Assembly (NCBI RefSeq): GCF_030269925.1
Contig: NC_085112.1
Span: 6,511,501-6,575,500, forward strand
Reading direction: 5' to 3'
Source: Bombyx mori
Taxonomy: Eukaryota > Arthropoda > Insecta > Lepidoptera > Bombycidae
DNA length: 64,000 nt
This document shows, one piece after another, positions 24,691-37,716 of this stretch. Made by a program: the position numbers and the translations under genes. The first letter of the stretch is position 1, and each line of letters starts with the position of its first letter. The notes under the pieces are model-generated. The model had not been told where the DNA came from and made no database searches. It worked only from the letters and a program-made list of their open reading frames with translations.

Positions 24691-25410
24691 ATTTATAGAC
24701 TGATTTAATATTAATTGGGTGAAAATCATCTATACAAAGCAATAAAAATGTAGAAATTTAATCTATTATAATTAGATCATCAACGATCCTGATTCAATAA
24801 TATATTCAATAATATGCATGTACATAGCTGTTAAACGAAGCAAAATTTTTCGAGAACGAATGACATATCTGAATAAAAAAACACCACTGATTATGATCAA
24901 GAAACATATATATGTAATTCTATTCTATCGCTAATAAATATATTCTACATAAATTTAAATTATTTTGTTGATTTACATGTAACAGTGCTTGAAACCGATA
25001 TGGATATTCAAAATTTAAATTTATTTGAACTTTAAGTTGTAAATTTCAATCAATCATTAAGTTACATTTTATGTTTACGTACCAACTTATTATTTGTATG
25101 AAATAATAATAGCTTTAAACAAATATCACAAACAAAATTAGAAGATTTAACACTCCAACCACTGAAAGGAATATCTTTCAGACGGAATAATAAAGCCAAT
25201 AGACTACAGTGTAATATAAAAACGTATTATATACTCATATACATAATATACATAATATTGTCGAATTAATATTTTAGAAGCCATGAAATGCAACTTAACT
25301 CTTCTCTTAATTCTGTTTTATTTTAAATCTTACACATACACTTAATGTTACACCTATCACTCCCATCGCAAAGGTGCGGTTCATAATTTCTTAATTCTTT
25401 AATTGCTTAG
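24691..25410. other. No identifiable feature
   Basis: Very AT-rich; no supportable feature. Confidence 0.4.
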
Positions 25411-25713
25411 TTTTTTTTTTATTGCTAGATTGATGGACGAGCTCACAGCCCACCTGATGTTAAGTGGTTACTGAAGCACATAGACATCTACAACGTAAAT
25501 GCGCCACCCACCTTGACATATAAGTTCTAAGGTCTCAGTATAGTTACAACGGCTACCCCACGCTTCACGGCGGAAATAGGCGGGGTGGTGGTACCTACCC
25601 GTGCGGACTCCCAAGAGGGCCTACCACCAGTGATTACGCAAATTACAATTTTGCGGGTTTGATTTTTTATTACACGATGTTATTCCTTCATCGTGGAAGT
25701 CAATCGTGAATCA
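25411..25713 (-). mobile_element. Bm1-type SINE with internal deletion
   Basis: A minus-strand copy that runs past the common ccaccagt breakpoint to include ttttgcgggtttgatttt and the cgtggaagtcaatcgtga segment. About 25-30 bp of the usual cccttcaaaccgaaacgcat region is deleted near 25560. No tRNA head. Confidence 0.92.
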
Positions 25714-27181
25714 TATATACCTACATACTATCTAAATATATTTTCCAATAGCTATTCTATATCTTTGTCATTCCATCGTTTCACTAGGCTGAACCAATAG
25801 CGGAAGCAGATACCGGAGTTTCGCAATAACAATAATGCGGGAAACGTAGTCGGGCGACCTGCCAGGGTTCTATCGATCCGCATCACGAACGCTCCAACTT
25901 AACCTGACCCCCGAAGATATACTACATGCCCCCCATTTGCACACCCCAATGATTGACAGTCAGAGGCGAGGGGTTTCAAGTTATACCAGACCTTGAGATG
26001 TACAAGTAGGTCAGAGGGAAAATATACAAATACTTCCCGAGAATTGAGTTTTTTTTTTTTTTGAAAATAAACCGAGAAAATTCTTTCCGGGTCAATGCAA
26101 ATGAGGGTGTTTACTCGATGACGCTGTGGGCTAGAATGTTTGAATCTTTAACAAAAACTCTAGGCTTATTTTAATACAAAGTATAAGTTATAGAATTATT
26201 AAATTTAATTTCATAAACTATAATCCGTGCATTTTAAAAATCTCGTTATTCTTCTTTTTTATATTCTGGTTAACCAGGTTCACACATCAAGGTAAAGTAA
26301 GAAAATTATCGTATTGTCCTCGATATTTAATACGGGTGCCAATTTTCATGTTAATCGGACGTTTTGAAGTTTATAGTAAATTACGTTGAAATATTATGTT
26401 ACATAAATAGATATAAACAGGTCAAGCTAATAAAAACGTGTTAAAAATGTGACAGAGTGATATTTTCCGCATTTATTGAATGAAATGTGCTGTTAAATTC
26501 AAACGTAGCTTCCATAATTTTATTACACTTTCAATGAACATAATAAATATACGATAGAATTTATCATGGACCTTAATTAATTAAATGTAGTTATGTATAA
26601 ATACTATGGTTAAAATGCATTAATTTTACGCGTATCTCAAGGTACGATCTAATTTTAAGTGATTGTTGAAACATAGTAAAATTAAAACCGAGTTTGAAAA
26701 AATACATACTTCAATAAATCTTTGTGTTCAAGTACTATATTTTCAAGTTACGTCAAGTTTGAGATAAGTCGTACCTATCCGATCCTATACTTATTTAGCC
26801 GTCCATCCTTAGAAGACCCATAAAATAACATTGCATTTCCTGATTTTCATTATACCAGTATAGGTTAGAAGAGAGTCGGGGATCTCAAGTTATTTTGGGT
26901 AAATCTAAAGGTACTAGAGGCCCGTGGGTCGACAATCAAGCGAACTCGAGATAAAATATTTAAAGGTCACCTTAAGCGCTAGGCCCTTTCACCACTTAAA
27001 GGAGATTGAAAGATTTAAATTCCGTCCTTATGACTGGATACTTTAAGTATTTAATGCCGGAAGAAAATACAGAAAAAACCTACATACCAATTTTTTTCAA
27101 GAAATGTTTTTTTATCTTTTACTTTTTTTAAGTACCAAAACACGTTAGAAGAAACGAAACGATACCCGATGTACTCATATC
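25714..27181. other. No identifiable gene
   Basis: About 25780-25990 is GC-richer and unassigned. The rest is AT-rich with no recognised element. Confidence 0.35.
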
Positions 27182-27185
27182 AACC

Positions 27186-27520
27186 GATGCGACTATGTCA
27201 GGATTAAAATTCCCAAGGCAGGTCCATTACTTCCTCTGAAAATACTTAACTTACGTGCTTAAGAATTATGTGCACGATAAAAGAATAAAACTTTGTAATA
27301 CAAACTGATTTGCAAAAGTTATAAAGCATAATATTGGTTGTAGAGTGTATTATGTGCCTAAACGTTTAGATAGCACTGTCCTACCTATTTTTGCCACGAA
27401 GCAGTCTCGTATCCCATTTTGAATGATGACATAGCCGTTTATAGAATTCAATTGAAGCTTCAACCACATGTCTGAAGGCGGCATTTAATATTGTGAAGTT
27501 TACGTGCTCCGGTAACATAC
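27186..27520 (+). repeat. Decayed tRNA-headed SINE, copy c
   Basis: It starts gatgcgactatgtcagg with a degenerate B-box region, like the head of copy b at 22556. It continues with tacctatttttgccacgaagc and a cacatgtctgaaggcgg-like stretch that parallels the Bm1 order (tgccgtgaagcag, then ctcaaggtgg). A full-length but old insertion. Confidence 0.5.
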
Positions 27521-29152
27521 ATAAAAAGGTTAAATTAATATAATTTTCTAGATACCTACTAACAAAATGATTGTTTTTTTTGTAAATTTATACTTTACTT
27601 ATCATATGTTCAAAGGAGTTTATTTACTTGAATTTTTTAAAATAAATAGTATACGTCTACTATGTTTATTGGGGAAATCAAATCGACCCATTGCAAATCG
27701 TCATTTTTTTATGTTTTAAGCAAGCATTTGACACATATACCTATATATACACAAAAGTCGATGTGTATATCTATGTTCTCTATAGACTCTGAAGCCGCTG
27801 CCGGTCCAATTTCGAAGAAATATATGTGTAGGTATTAATGAAAATATATGGTATGTAGTCTGGCATTCGATATATTCTTCAATAACGAATCAACATATTT
27901 TTGTACTAGTACTTGGGTACTTGTGCTTAATGTCTAGCATTAATACAAAACAACGACACTTAATACAGTGGCAATTAAGCAAACTGGAAATAAAAATGTT
28001 ATTAAATGAAATGTGCAACAATGTTGTTTGTTTATATTTACAACGTTTTAACACTAATACCTCAAGATTACATTTAAGTTATTATCTATATTTTAATGGA
28101 ATATTCTTAGCTGCTTTGATGTTGTTATATTGAAAATAGAATGTTGAATTAACGTCTTTTTTTTTGATTGCAGCAATTACAATAGGGTTGATTTTGAAAC
28201 TACTATTTTTACCAACAAGAGATCCCATTATATTACTTTCATTTACATTAAGTAACACGTGATGTTTTTTCATACACGTTTAACGTGCTATTCGACGATA
28301 TCGCTAACAGAATTGCTTTGATTAAGACGGTTTGTGCGTATTTTTAAATATTCCAACTCTTCAAAAGCATCTTCAAGCTATCGAGCTCACAAATTTGATA
28401 AGTTCCCGAAATGTTCTATAAAGTAAGACGAACAATACGGGTTTATGTGTAGTAAGCCGGAGTTCAGTAACTCAGACATAGGATTAGATTGAAGGGATAA
28501 CGAAGCGGAAAATTGAATAACTTTGGGTATTCTGCTTTCAAAGATATAGTGTACAAAAAGTATATATGTTTTGATGAAATATATTATATACCTATTTGAA
28601 AAAAGTTTCATTTGGGCTTTCAAATCGTACAGTCTATTAATGAACGAAAATCACTTCTACTTACAGTATCTGGTCTGCTTTGTTATGTAATTTATGTTCA
28701 TAAAATATTCAAAATTAAAATGAATTCGCGATTACAAATTCGTAATATTAATTCATTTAGTTAAGAATTACATAAACTATTCAAAATAGCAGAATGCGGA
28801 TTAAGTAGTATTAGGTGAAGAAAATACGAACCAATTTTTGGTTATGTTCCTCATTTTTATCGTTCTTTTTAGATGATCCCTGATTCCAATAAATTCTGCT
28901 TGAATAATTTGAAAAACAAATGTCATAAATGATTTGCTTGCTTAAAAATTACTGAACGGAAAATTAACTAAATTTGCAGCTCAAATTCATTTAATTCCTT
29001 TAATTTACCTAAACTTGTTAATTAGTTATCAAAACTGTCTAAAGAAAGGATATAAAATTGAGCAATCAAGCTAAATAACTTAAACTAGTTAATTTAATAT
29101 GAGATTTACTCGTGAGTAAAACTGAAATGGTAACTCGATTTTTGTTATTTTG
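27521..29152. other. No identifiable gene
   Basis: AT-rich. Short frames at 27921-28133 and 28387-28623 have random composition and no recognisable domain. Confidence 0.4.
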
Positions 29153-29267
29153 CAGAAGGCAGTCAGTGGCTTGGCTTTGCTCTCGACACCACTGATGTTA
29201 TTGAGGGATGATGCTAACCTTTAGATGGGACATATGCTCATCATTCCACAACGGCGATCAGCAAAAA
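29153..29267 (+). mobile_element. Old Jockey-like LINE 3' tail
   Basis: aaggcagtcagtggcttggc followed by a diverged ccatcaggtggg-like region (accttagatgggacatatgct) and an A-ended segment. It matches the 18.0-kb tail in order but with many changes. Confidence 0.65.
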
Positions 29268-30696
29268 ACTTAGATATTTTTCAGATAATATTAAATACAG
29301 GTTAAAATTCAAATTGTGATGTTTAAGGTTTGTCAACTGATATCACTAATAAGAGTTTCAGATAAGCACACACCATTTTTATTTGATTCTAAATTTTTTT
29401 AAAATGTGAGACTGTTTCGTGTTCCTCAACTCGTGTACAAAAGATATATCATTTATTAACGGTAACTCAAACACTAAAATTCGGTGCGTGTAACTAAATA
29501 CTGCCGGGACAGGAACACGTAGTATAATGGTTCGAGTTAAACCATCCCGAGAACCTTAGGGTTCGTTCGTTATTATGCGTCACACGCACGTAAGGTCATT
29601 GTTTCTTGTATAAAACCGGTTTTCAGCTTGGACCAGTCTTATGTAATGTCACAGTTTTGACGACATAGCTTTGAGAAAAAAAACGACCTCCGTAGGCCTA
29701 ATTTCGGAGTAGCTCTACCAAAATGTACTTCTTTTCTTACAAAAAACATGCTTCTAATGTGTTCTTATCATCATATTCTGGTTGTATAATAATATCTTAC
29801 ACGAATACCACGGAACGTCATGTTTTTTGAAGTGTATCCACTTATTTATGTTAAGTTTACGCATGCCTTGTAGTCTAAGCGAGTTGATGAATTAAATAAA
29901 CATTTATTATGAGCAGTCGTTACATTTGTTTTAATTATGATGATATCATTCGGTAAATTATCTCAATACGTCGTTTATGAATCATAAAGACAAGGGGTAT
30001 AAGTAAACGCATTTGTGTTATGTTTTGTGTGTATTTATCTGTGGTCGTTGATCAATATCAAATTCGTTTTTAAACTGAATCCACAAGGTGAATTTTAACA
30101 TTAAATAAACTTTAATGTAATAACTGCAACAAGTCATCCGTGCACTTATAAAATAAATATTTCTAACTTTATTAAAAGCGTACACAAGTCTGTATACGAA
30201 TGATTTTTGTTTTTCTACATTTCCCTGACGGTGGTGGAGCCTAACTGTGAACAAATTTATCTCTTCGCCTCATAAAATGAAATTCGAGTAACAATGGTCA
30301 GTAAACCTTTGACATAAGGATTATACCTACATCTTCCTCTGGAATTTCGAAATGGTTTAGCTTACTTTTGCGTTCGCTCACAGTAGCCGACGGCACGCCA
30401 TCTTGCGTGTTGCCCTCAGATCCCACCCAAATTGCGCTCACATTTCTACCTGTAGTTCGTATTCTACATGGTAGCCAACGCAGGCAAGAACGCTTACATT
30501 GTATGTAATGGTTCAGACTTCTGTGTTAATTGAATTGAGGGTGTAAATATAGAGGTTATGTGCAGAAAGGTTTCCTTATGAGACATAAGTGGCTATTGTT
30601 TAGAAAGTACAACTAATATTATAAATAATATTAATATTAAGTTTTTTCATTGAAAAATTTATGAAATATATTTTTTTTTTAAATTTATATTGAATT
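29268..30696. other. No identifiable gene
   Basis: Nothing recognised. About 29490-29620 and 30360-30480 are somewhat GC-richer. Confidence 0.35.
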
Positions 30697-30735
30697 CTTG
30701 GATGCAAGCAGCGAAGCACCGATCGTTGTGGCAAG
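30697..30735 (+). repeat. Possible RTE-like LINE trace next to a G-run
   Basis: tggatgcaagcagcgaagca followed by ccgatcgttgtggc would encode a W-M-x-A-A-K-x-R-S-L-W stretch, as near the C-terminus of RTE-like elements. It runs into an unusual G-rich tract (30738-30757). Short, so tentative. Confidence 0.35.
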
Positions 30736-30757
30736 GTTGGGGGGGGGGGTGGGGGGT

Positions 30758-33005
30758 GCTATGACCACCTCTGTGGGCTGAAAGATAGAAATCGTTGCGC
30801 GATCAGATGCGCTCAAGACCATAGTCTTACCGGAATCCATAAAAATCACCGTGTTCAAGCTTTAATAAAATTGTATGGATATAGGTATTCTTCAAACTTA
30901 AACGCCAAATCGATTCCCCGCAGAAAAGGACTAGGTGGCACTTGTGGGCTTAAAACATTCGTCTTTAGAACTTAAAGCAAAAATAACCAGAGACTAGAAG
31001 GTAACTAAAGTACACCAGCTAATTCAGATTGAAGTCACTTGCTCTGTATACTTTATATTGTATTAATTGTCTTTCTTCGTCGTTATCCCAATTGACTATA
31101 TTATTATAAAAAAAAACCATCTTCAAAAAAGTTCGTAAACCTTACCGCCTTGGCTTTACTTAGTACATTGTAAGCAGTAGTTCAAGGTAGTGGGACATAA
31201 TAGGTGAACAATAGGCACTTCCAAATATACCTAACTGTCAACCTACCAGTAAGTAAATTCTTCAAAAACAAAATTATACACAATTCTAGTTTTGCAATAC
31301 ATGTTTTTGTAGAATAATAAATTTTAAATTGTATTACTATCAAACTATTCTGTGATAACGATTTTGCATAAAACATTTGAATTACTATATACAACTACAT
31401 AAATAGTCTCTGAACAAATTTAAGGTTATAGAAGTTACAGACTTTAACTAAGTTACAGTTACAGAAAATTTTAGACAATATCTCTACTTTCAAATAAAGG
31501 TGTCTATCTAGTCAATTCTTTCCGACTAATTACTAATATTTTTTTATAATAAAAAATGTGTTGCTTTCTAATTATAATCTTTTACCTAAGAATTTTCAGC
31601 CCAATTATCTTCTGAAATTATAATTTAATAAGTAGTTGAGACAGATGGTCATTAACAATGTTTAATGTTTAAATACAAAACTGCCGATGAAAAGTCATTA
31701 CAAAGCTATTTAATGAATAGGATAGCTTTAAAAAATACTATTTACTGTTGAATTTTTTTTATATTCGCGCTAGTTACCAATGAGCACATATCTATTGTTA
31801 TTCAAAGTATAACGTGGTGTGTCACCATTTATATCTGTACAGAAATTCGGTGGCCATGTCGTCTCATTACTTATGTACATCAAGTTACCTACAGCATAGT
31901 TTATTGGTTTTGCATGCCTATTTTTGATTGATGTGCAATTTGTGAGTGTGTTCATATAGAATACATTTCATGGAATGAATAGATAGATAACTGATGTAAA
32001 GATGGTGAGAAACATTCAAAACAACCTCAGTGTGAGGTATTTTATACACTTTATTTGCAGTTCCAAGTTTCAACAACACTCAACGTTTAAATTATATAAT
32101 CAATAACATGATCGAATTCCATACTAAAACTAACAAACATAATACCGCTGAAAAAGTCTGTAACTAGATTTTTTCAACAAATTAATAAAATATAAAGTAA
32201 TAAGTAAACAAAAATTTATTGCTTTTGCCTTGCTGATGTCATTAATTTAAAACATTAATATATTTAACATTGGCATTTGCACTAATATGGTACTTACTTG
32301 TATCAGACGTTTGTTTCCCCTTCGTACACATTATCACTTAATCAATTTATAAATGCCTCTAAATCAAATCGATAGAATTAATCATCACTTCACTCATATA
32401 ATAAAGAGATTTAAATTTCGTTAAGCAAGTCTCTCTACCCTGAAGACGAAACGAAATTCAACTGACTCAAATTTTGTAGCAAAGTCGTTTGGTTATTTTT
32501 ATAGAGCATTAGTACAAGTCAATGTCACACAGTCATTGTATATTTATATTGCTCCATAAAGATCGTCCCTTATGGTATTCTACGGTAACCCTTTGGTTGT
32601 AAAAGGTAACGTTTATAACAATGGGTTTTTGCTCCACTTTTTAAGGGTAACCACAGTTACGAAACAAAGTGTACATCATTATCGCAATGCCGAAGTCGAT
32701 TGTAGCGGTGTTCAAAAGGTTTTTTTTGCGAATGCTAAAAAATTCGAAGCGTTGTTTTTAAACTAAAATAATGGGTTGGAATTGTTTTTAAATAAGGAAT
32801 GAGCACAATGTAGCCTTATTGTTAGGTTTCCTGTTCACGTTATATATTTAAATACAATTTAGGTTTTCTAGGAAACATATAAAGCCGAATTGTATCCATT
32901 TATTTTATTAAATCATCTAAGGACTCGCATTAATTACCAGTTAAACCAATACAAACCATACGTTAAAATTTCGAAAGTTTAAATATTTCCAAATTTTTAA
33001 CGTAC
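30758..33005. other. No identifiable gene
   Basis: AT-rich DNA; the small frames in it have no recognisable content. Confidence 0.4.
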
Positions 33006-33006
33006 C

Positions 33007-33125
33007 TTTTTTTTTGTTGCCCTTGTAGGCAGACGAGCATACCGCCCACCTGATGGTGAGTGGTTACCGTCGTCCATGGACTTCAGCAATGCCAGGGGCA
33101 GAGCCAAGCCACTGCCTACCGCTAA
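33007..33125 (-). mobile_element. Jockey-like LINE 3' tail only
   Basis: Minus-strand tail: T-run, ttgcccttgtaggcagacgag, then cacctgatggtgagtggtta, to ccactgcctaccgc. The same 3' end as at 2.9 and 18.0 kb. Confidence 0.9.
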
Positions 33126-33933
33126 ACTACTTCGCTACTTCATATTTTCTAGTAACGGATGACATAACGATGATGGAAATATGTTTAAATGTATGATCAA
33201 ACAGGATAAAAAAATTATTCACTCGTGAATATCAAGGGAAGCTCTCTTTCAGATTGCTTAGAACGAAATTCTTTAATTTCAAATTTAAATTGCTTTCATT
33301 TAAATGTATCCGAATTAGGTGAGAAAGATTATTTCAATCCTTATTTCATTTCAAAACTTAGCTTCTTTAAATATTACATAAGAAGAGTATTACATAATAA
33401 ACAGATAGAAAATACAATAACAATAAAATTAATTCTGTAGAATTTTACGTAACACCTCATTGGTAAAACTTACTGAATCAAACTGGTTTACTATCTGGAA
33501 TTAGCATAAATAATGGGATAACACCTTTATTTTAACATAAATTGTATTCACGTATTGAGACAGAATTGAAAGAAAATAAATTATTTTGAACCTTAACGAA
33601 TGAGTGACTAGCTTTTGTATAATTTACTTAATGCTAAAATATAGTAGGTAAATGAGAATCGGAAATGCTAACAATAATATAATAATTTTATTACTTGGAA
33701 TAGTAATGTAATGTAATAAATAGCAAACCTTTTACATATTTATACATTTCCAAGGATCAAATTGTTATTGGAATTATGAATTTCAGTTTTACGATAGATT
33801 GCATTCTTCATTATATTGTAAGATAATTGTAAATTTCATTGCACCTACCACTATCCACTCTGCACTACCTTTGGTTGACTGGTAGAGAATGCCTTAGGCA
33901 TTAAGTCCGCCAATATAAATTTTACATGAAGTG
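33126..33933. other. No identifiable feature
   Basis: AT-rich; nothing supportable. Confidence 0.4.
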
Positions 33934-34187
33934 TTTTTTTTTTATTTTTTTTATTGCTTAGGTGGCTGGACGAGCTCACAGCCCACCTGGTGTTATGTGG
34001 TTACTGGAGCCCATAGACATCCACAGCGTAAATGCGCCACCCACCTTGAGATATAAGTTCTAAGATCTCAGTATAGTTACAACGGCTGCCCCACCCTTCA
34101 AACCGAAACGCATTACTGCTTCACGGCAGAAATAGGCAGGGTGGTGGTACCCACCCGCGCGGACTCACAAGAGGTCTTACCACTAGT
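33934..34187 (-). mobile_element. Bm1-type SINE, 5'-truncated
   Basis: Minus-strand copy with a long T-run tail and full 3' body, ending at the common ccactagt breakpoint. Confidence 0.92.
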
Positions 34188-35070
34188 AAAAATAAATAAA
34201 ATAAATATTCGTATTCAAAAAATTCGTAACTTATAATATTCTTTTCAAAACGTTAACTATTATCAAATGTAAAAAATAACACTTTTCTTATATTATAAGC
34301 CCCCTTTTGGATATGTATCATTCATCCGATTTTATAACACTTAATCTAAGTTGACTCTAAAGACAGAAGATTGAGTTTTTTCGGGAACAATATTCATATG
34401 TATGTGTTAATATGGTGTATCCAAGCTGAAACCACAACTTCGTAAGTGTGCGTAAACTCGCTTAAGCAGTTCGACTATTCAACAACAGAGGGTGCTGTAC
34501 TTGTTGTTTTCTGCCGTAGTCTGATATGTAGCTTATTAACAATGCTTAAATAAAGCAAATTTACTAGTCCGTGAAAAATAAATTAACGGTTGAAATCAAA
34601 ATAAAAAAAAATGTTATATCATTTTCCTAGATGCTAGCGCCGAATTTTAAGCGGCAGATGTCGGAACTATTGGAGTTTCAAGTCAGAATTTCGCTGCCTA
34701 TACGTCGAGGCTTCCCATAAAGCAATAAAACTTGATGGTTGGTAATAAAGACCGTTCTGTATCAAAAAACATTGTCGCTTAAAACATTTTGAATTGGTAT
34801 TGCTCTGTATTAGAACTTCCAATCAGATTTTATTTCGAATGCCGCGCTGATTTAAAAGTTTTTAAGTATTTAATGTTAAAAATATATTTGTTACTCATAT
34901 TCATATTCATCAACTGATAAGAAACACAATATATTTATAGTATCCTATGTAACATTAGAAATATCAAATGATTTCCCCTGAAGACCCAGGAGCTACGGAT
35001 CCTTTCACCGAATAAAACGGTAACAATTATAATGAGATTTAGAGTTGAGTATAGTCTTTAATTAATGCTA
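34188..35070. other. No identifiable feature
   Basis: AT-rich with no recognised element. The gatgctagcgccgaatttta area near 34630-34700 is slightly GC-richer. Confidence 0.35.
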
Positions 35071-35072
35071 TT

Positions 35073-35438
35073 ATAAGTAGACGAGGATACAGGTCATCTA
35101 ATGGTGAGCGCCTATCATTCCTTTTTTTATTTATTGCTTAAATGGGTGGACGAGCTCACAGCCCACCTGATGTTAAGTGGTTACTGGAGCCCATATATAT
35201 CTACAACGTAAACGCGCCACCCACCTTGAAATATAAGTTATTAGGTCTCAGTATAGTTACAACGGCTACCCCACCCTTCAAACCGAAACGCATTACTGCT
35301 TCACGGCAGAAATAGGCGGGGTGGTGGTACCTACCCGTGCGGACTCACAAGAGGTCCCTACCACCAGTAACAGTGTAACCAGTAATAATACACATTAGCA
35401 ATGCCTGGGGTTCTGTCAAACCGCTGCTCCCCGCTGAC
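35073..35438 (-). mobile_element. Old Jockey-like LINE tail interrupted by a Bm1 insertion
   Basis: The left part (35073-35120: taagtagacgaggatac, tcatctaatggtgag) and the right part (35395-35438: agcaatgcctggggttctg, then a ccgctgctccccgct stretch) together make one decayed minus-strand LINE tail. They are split by the SINE at 35122-35369. Confidence 0.7.
35122..35369 (-). mobile_element. Bm1-type SINE nested in the LINE tail
   Basis: Minus-strand copy, nearly consensus, ending at ccaccagt. It is much less diverged than the LINE tail around it, which fixes the order of insertion. Confidence 0.93.
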
Positions 35439-35974
35439 CTATTTCGAATACTTAGGTTTCTTATTCTTTAAATTATAATACAAATATTAGAAAATAGAAT
35501 ATTAAAAAAAAAACATCACATAAAAATATTGTAATCAGGGGTGTCAGCGACAAAAAGCACCAGTAGCTAAGGCATCAGAGTGTAACACCTACACAAGATA
35601 CGCGCCGTGTCAAGAATGACTGTTTTGTGCATCAGGCCTTGAACATAGCTGGATAACGAAATAACTTTTTAAGACATCATTTCTTATTCTTTGAATAAGT
35701 ACGCTGTTTTTTTTTAAACGTGAATTTTAGAATAAAATTAATTTGAATTTATGAATATTTAATCAAAGCACGCAAACTTTTCTGTCTAAATCGTAATTAA
35801 TATTTATTGAACATATACATAAATCATTTGTTTTATGTTTAATTTTTTTAATAATTGGGCTAGTATATGTTTTTTAAGCTTGCATCAATCTACGTAGTAG
35901 AAGGAGACTGGCAGCAAAAATACAATATATAATGAATTCAGTTACAATGGCAATCTGTCTTCACTATAATCATT
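35439..35974. other. No identifiable feature
   Basis: AT-rich; nothing supportable. Confidence 0.4.
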
Positions 35975-36322
35975 AGTACGTATTTCATTAGAAAAATTTA
36001 ATGAAATACGTACTCAACAAATGTTCACGATTGACTTCCACGGTGAAGGAATAACATCGTGTAATAAAAATCAAATCCACAAAATTATAATTTGCGTAAT
36101 TACTGGTGGTAGGACCTCTTGTGAGCCCGCACGGGTAGATACCACCACCCTGCCTATTTCTGCCGTGAAGCAGTAATGCGGTTCGGTTTGAAAGTTGAGA
36201 CCTTAGAACTTATATCTCAAGGTGGGTGGTGCATTTACGTTGTACATGTCTATGGGCTTCAGTAGCCACTTAACACCAGGTGAGCTGTGAGCTCGTCAAC
36301 CCATCTAAGCAATAAAAAAAAA
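35975..36322 (+). mobile_element. Bm1-type SINE with an inverted 5' stub
   Basis: The plus-strand body begins at about 36000 (aatgaaatacgtactc) and runs to gcaataaaaaaaaa. Immediately left, 35975-35999 holds the same segment in opposite orientation (agtacgtatttcatt plus agaaaaattt), so the 5' junction is a palindrome. The tRNA head is absent. Confidence 0.88.
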
Positions 36323-37053
36323 TTAAAAAGTCAACAGAAAGAAGTCGACTACTGGATAGCGTCCTTCCTTCATCAAGGGTTACTACAGCCCATAGAGCGT
36401 AAAAATCCCGAATCGATTCAAATGTTAATCTGTATTTTCATAAAGTGTATAGCACTACTTAATTATCTTCGTAAAACCAGCTCCGAAAAAACAGCTGAAA
36501 GATAAAATGTTAAATTGTATTTGTTTTTTCCTGGCAGCTCGATATTATTCTTTCCATAGGCTGAGAAAATAGCTTTAGAGTAAGCCGCATGTCTGGTTGT
36601 AATATGCTGTGCTAACCCAGTACCTTACTCGGGTTCTGTCTCGGACGAGGATCGGGGATCGGGACGAGAATACAGGGGAGTATTTTAATGGTGTGACATT
36701 TACTATCTGCGGCCACCGAGTCCCATATATTCCGCAATTCGTTAGGCGCGGGAATGTCGTAAGAGTTTGAACTCCGTCTCAAAAAAAGGGTAAAATAAAT
36801 CATGAAAAAATTATAATTCTATATACGTACATACCTATAACTATATAAATTGTTGCGGGTCTGCAAAACAAACGCACTCACACCCAACTTAGTATACTCA
36901 TTTGATATGGGAGATCTTATGGTCAAAGTGAACACTGCCTAACTTTAAACATGAAACCGAGGTCTTCATTAATTGAATTTGTCTATCCTTCTAGCTGGAA
37001 TGAACACACATAAACACACTACATAAATTATTTTCTGTATAATGTAGTTGGGC
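36323..37053. other. No identifiable gene
   Basis: A small GC-richer part at 36610-36770 carries short frames without recognisable domains. Confidence 0.35.
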
Positions 37054-37262
37054 TTTTTATTTATTGCATAGATATGTGAACTAACTAATGATCCATCCGG
37101 TGTCAAGTGGTTTGTAGACATCACCCTTAGATATAAGAACTGAGGTCGAAATCTTAATTATAGTATGAAACGGCTGCCCCACACTTCAACTCAAAACACC
37201 AGACATGGAAATAGAGATAATAGTGGTGCCTATCCGAATAAGCTTACAATACGGTCTACTAG
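37054..37262 (-). mobile_element. Old, diverged Bm1-type SINE
   Basis: ttttatttattgcatagatat at the left, then a diverged body with ccggtgtcaagtggttt, tagatataagaactgagg, cggctgccccacacttcaa and a terminal tctactagt. The order matches the young copies on the minus strand. Confidence 0.75.
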
Positions 37263-37506
37263 TATACTAATAAACTAATAGTTTTTTCTAAAAATCGTAT
37301 CGGTAAAAATTTTATTTTAATTTGCGTTAACGATGAAGAAATGAAGCGAATTTTCTATGTTTTTGCGACTTATTGCGTTTCGCTAGAAAAATCTACATCT
37401 TTACTTAAAAAATGAATATGTCTAAAACAAATTAAATCCAATTTTTCAGGCCTCAGTATCAGGCTATCAGGTATTCAGGCCTTGAATCAGTTTTCACGAA
37501 TCGTTC

Positions 37507-37640
37507 TGCGAACCACTACTCTTACTAGGGTCGCTGTTAGCAACAATCCCGGCTTGAGCCCCGTGAGCTCAAATACACGTCAAGGAGAAACTGAAATAGC
37601 CTCTCAACACTATCAGCATAGGTAGGGAAATGAAAAGCAA
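37507..37640 (+). repeat. Retroposon fragment family C, copy 2
   Basis: ctcttactagggtcgctgtt, then cccggcttgagccccgtgag and actgaaatagcctctcaac, ending in an A-rich stretch. It corresponds to 4245-4388 in order and orientation. Confidence 0.55.
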
Positions 37641-37716
37641 AAGCGAATCGTAGACACTATTAAAACTGGTTTTACAGTTTAATTTCGCCTTAATTAATAT
37701 TTGCCTTATTATTAAT

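Noticed and set aside
30738..30757. G-rich run as a possible G-quadruplex
   Set aside because: Two long G-runs interrupted by a T do form G4-capable sequence, but nothing suggests function and such runs are also prone to sequencing error.
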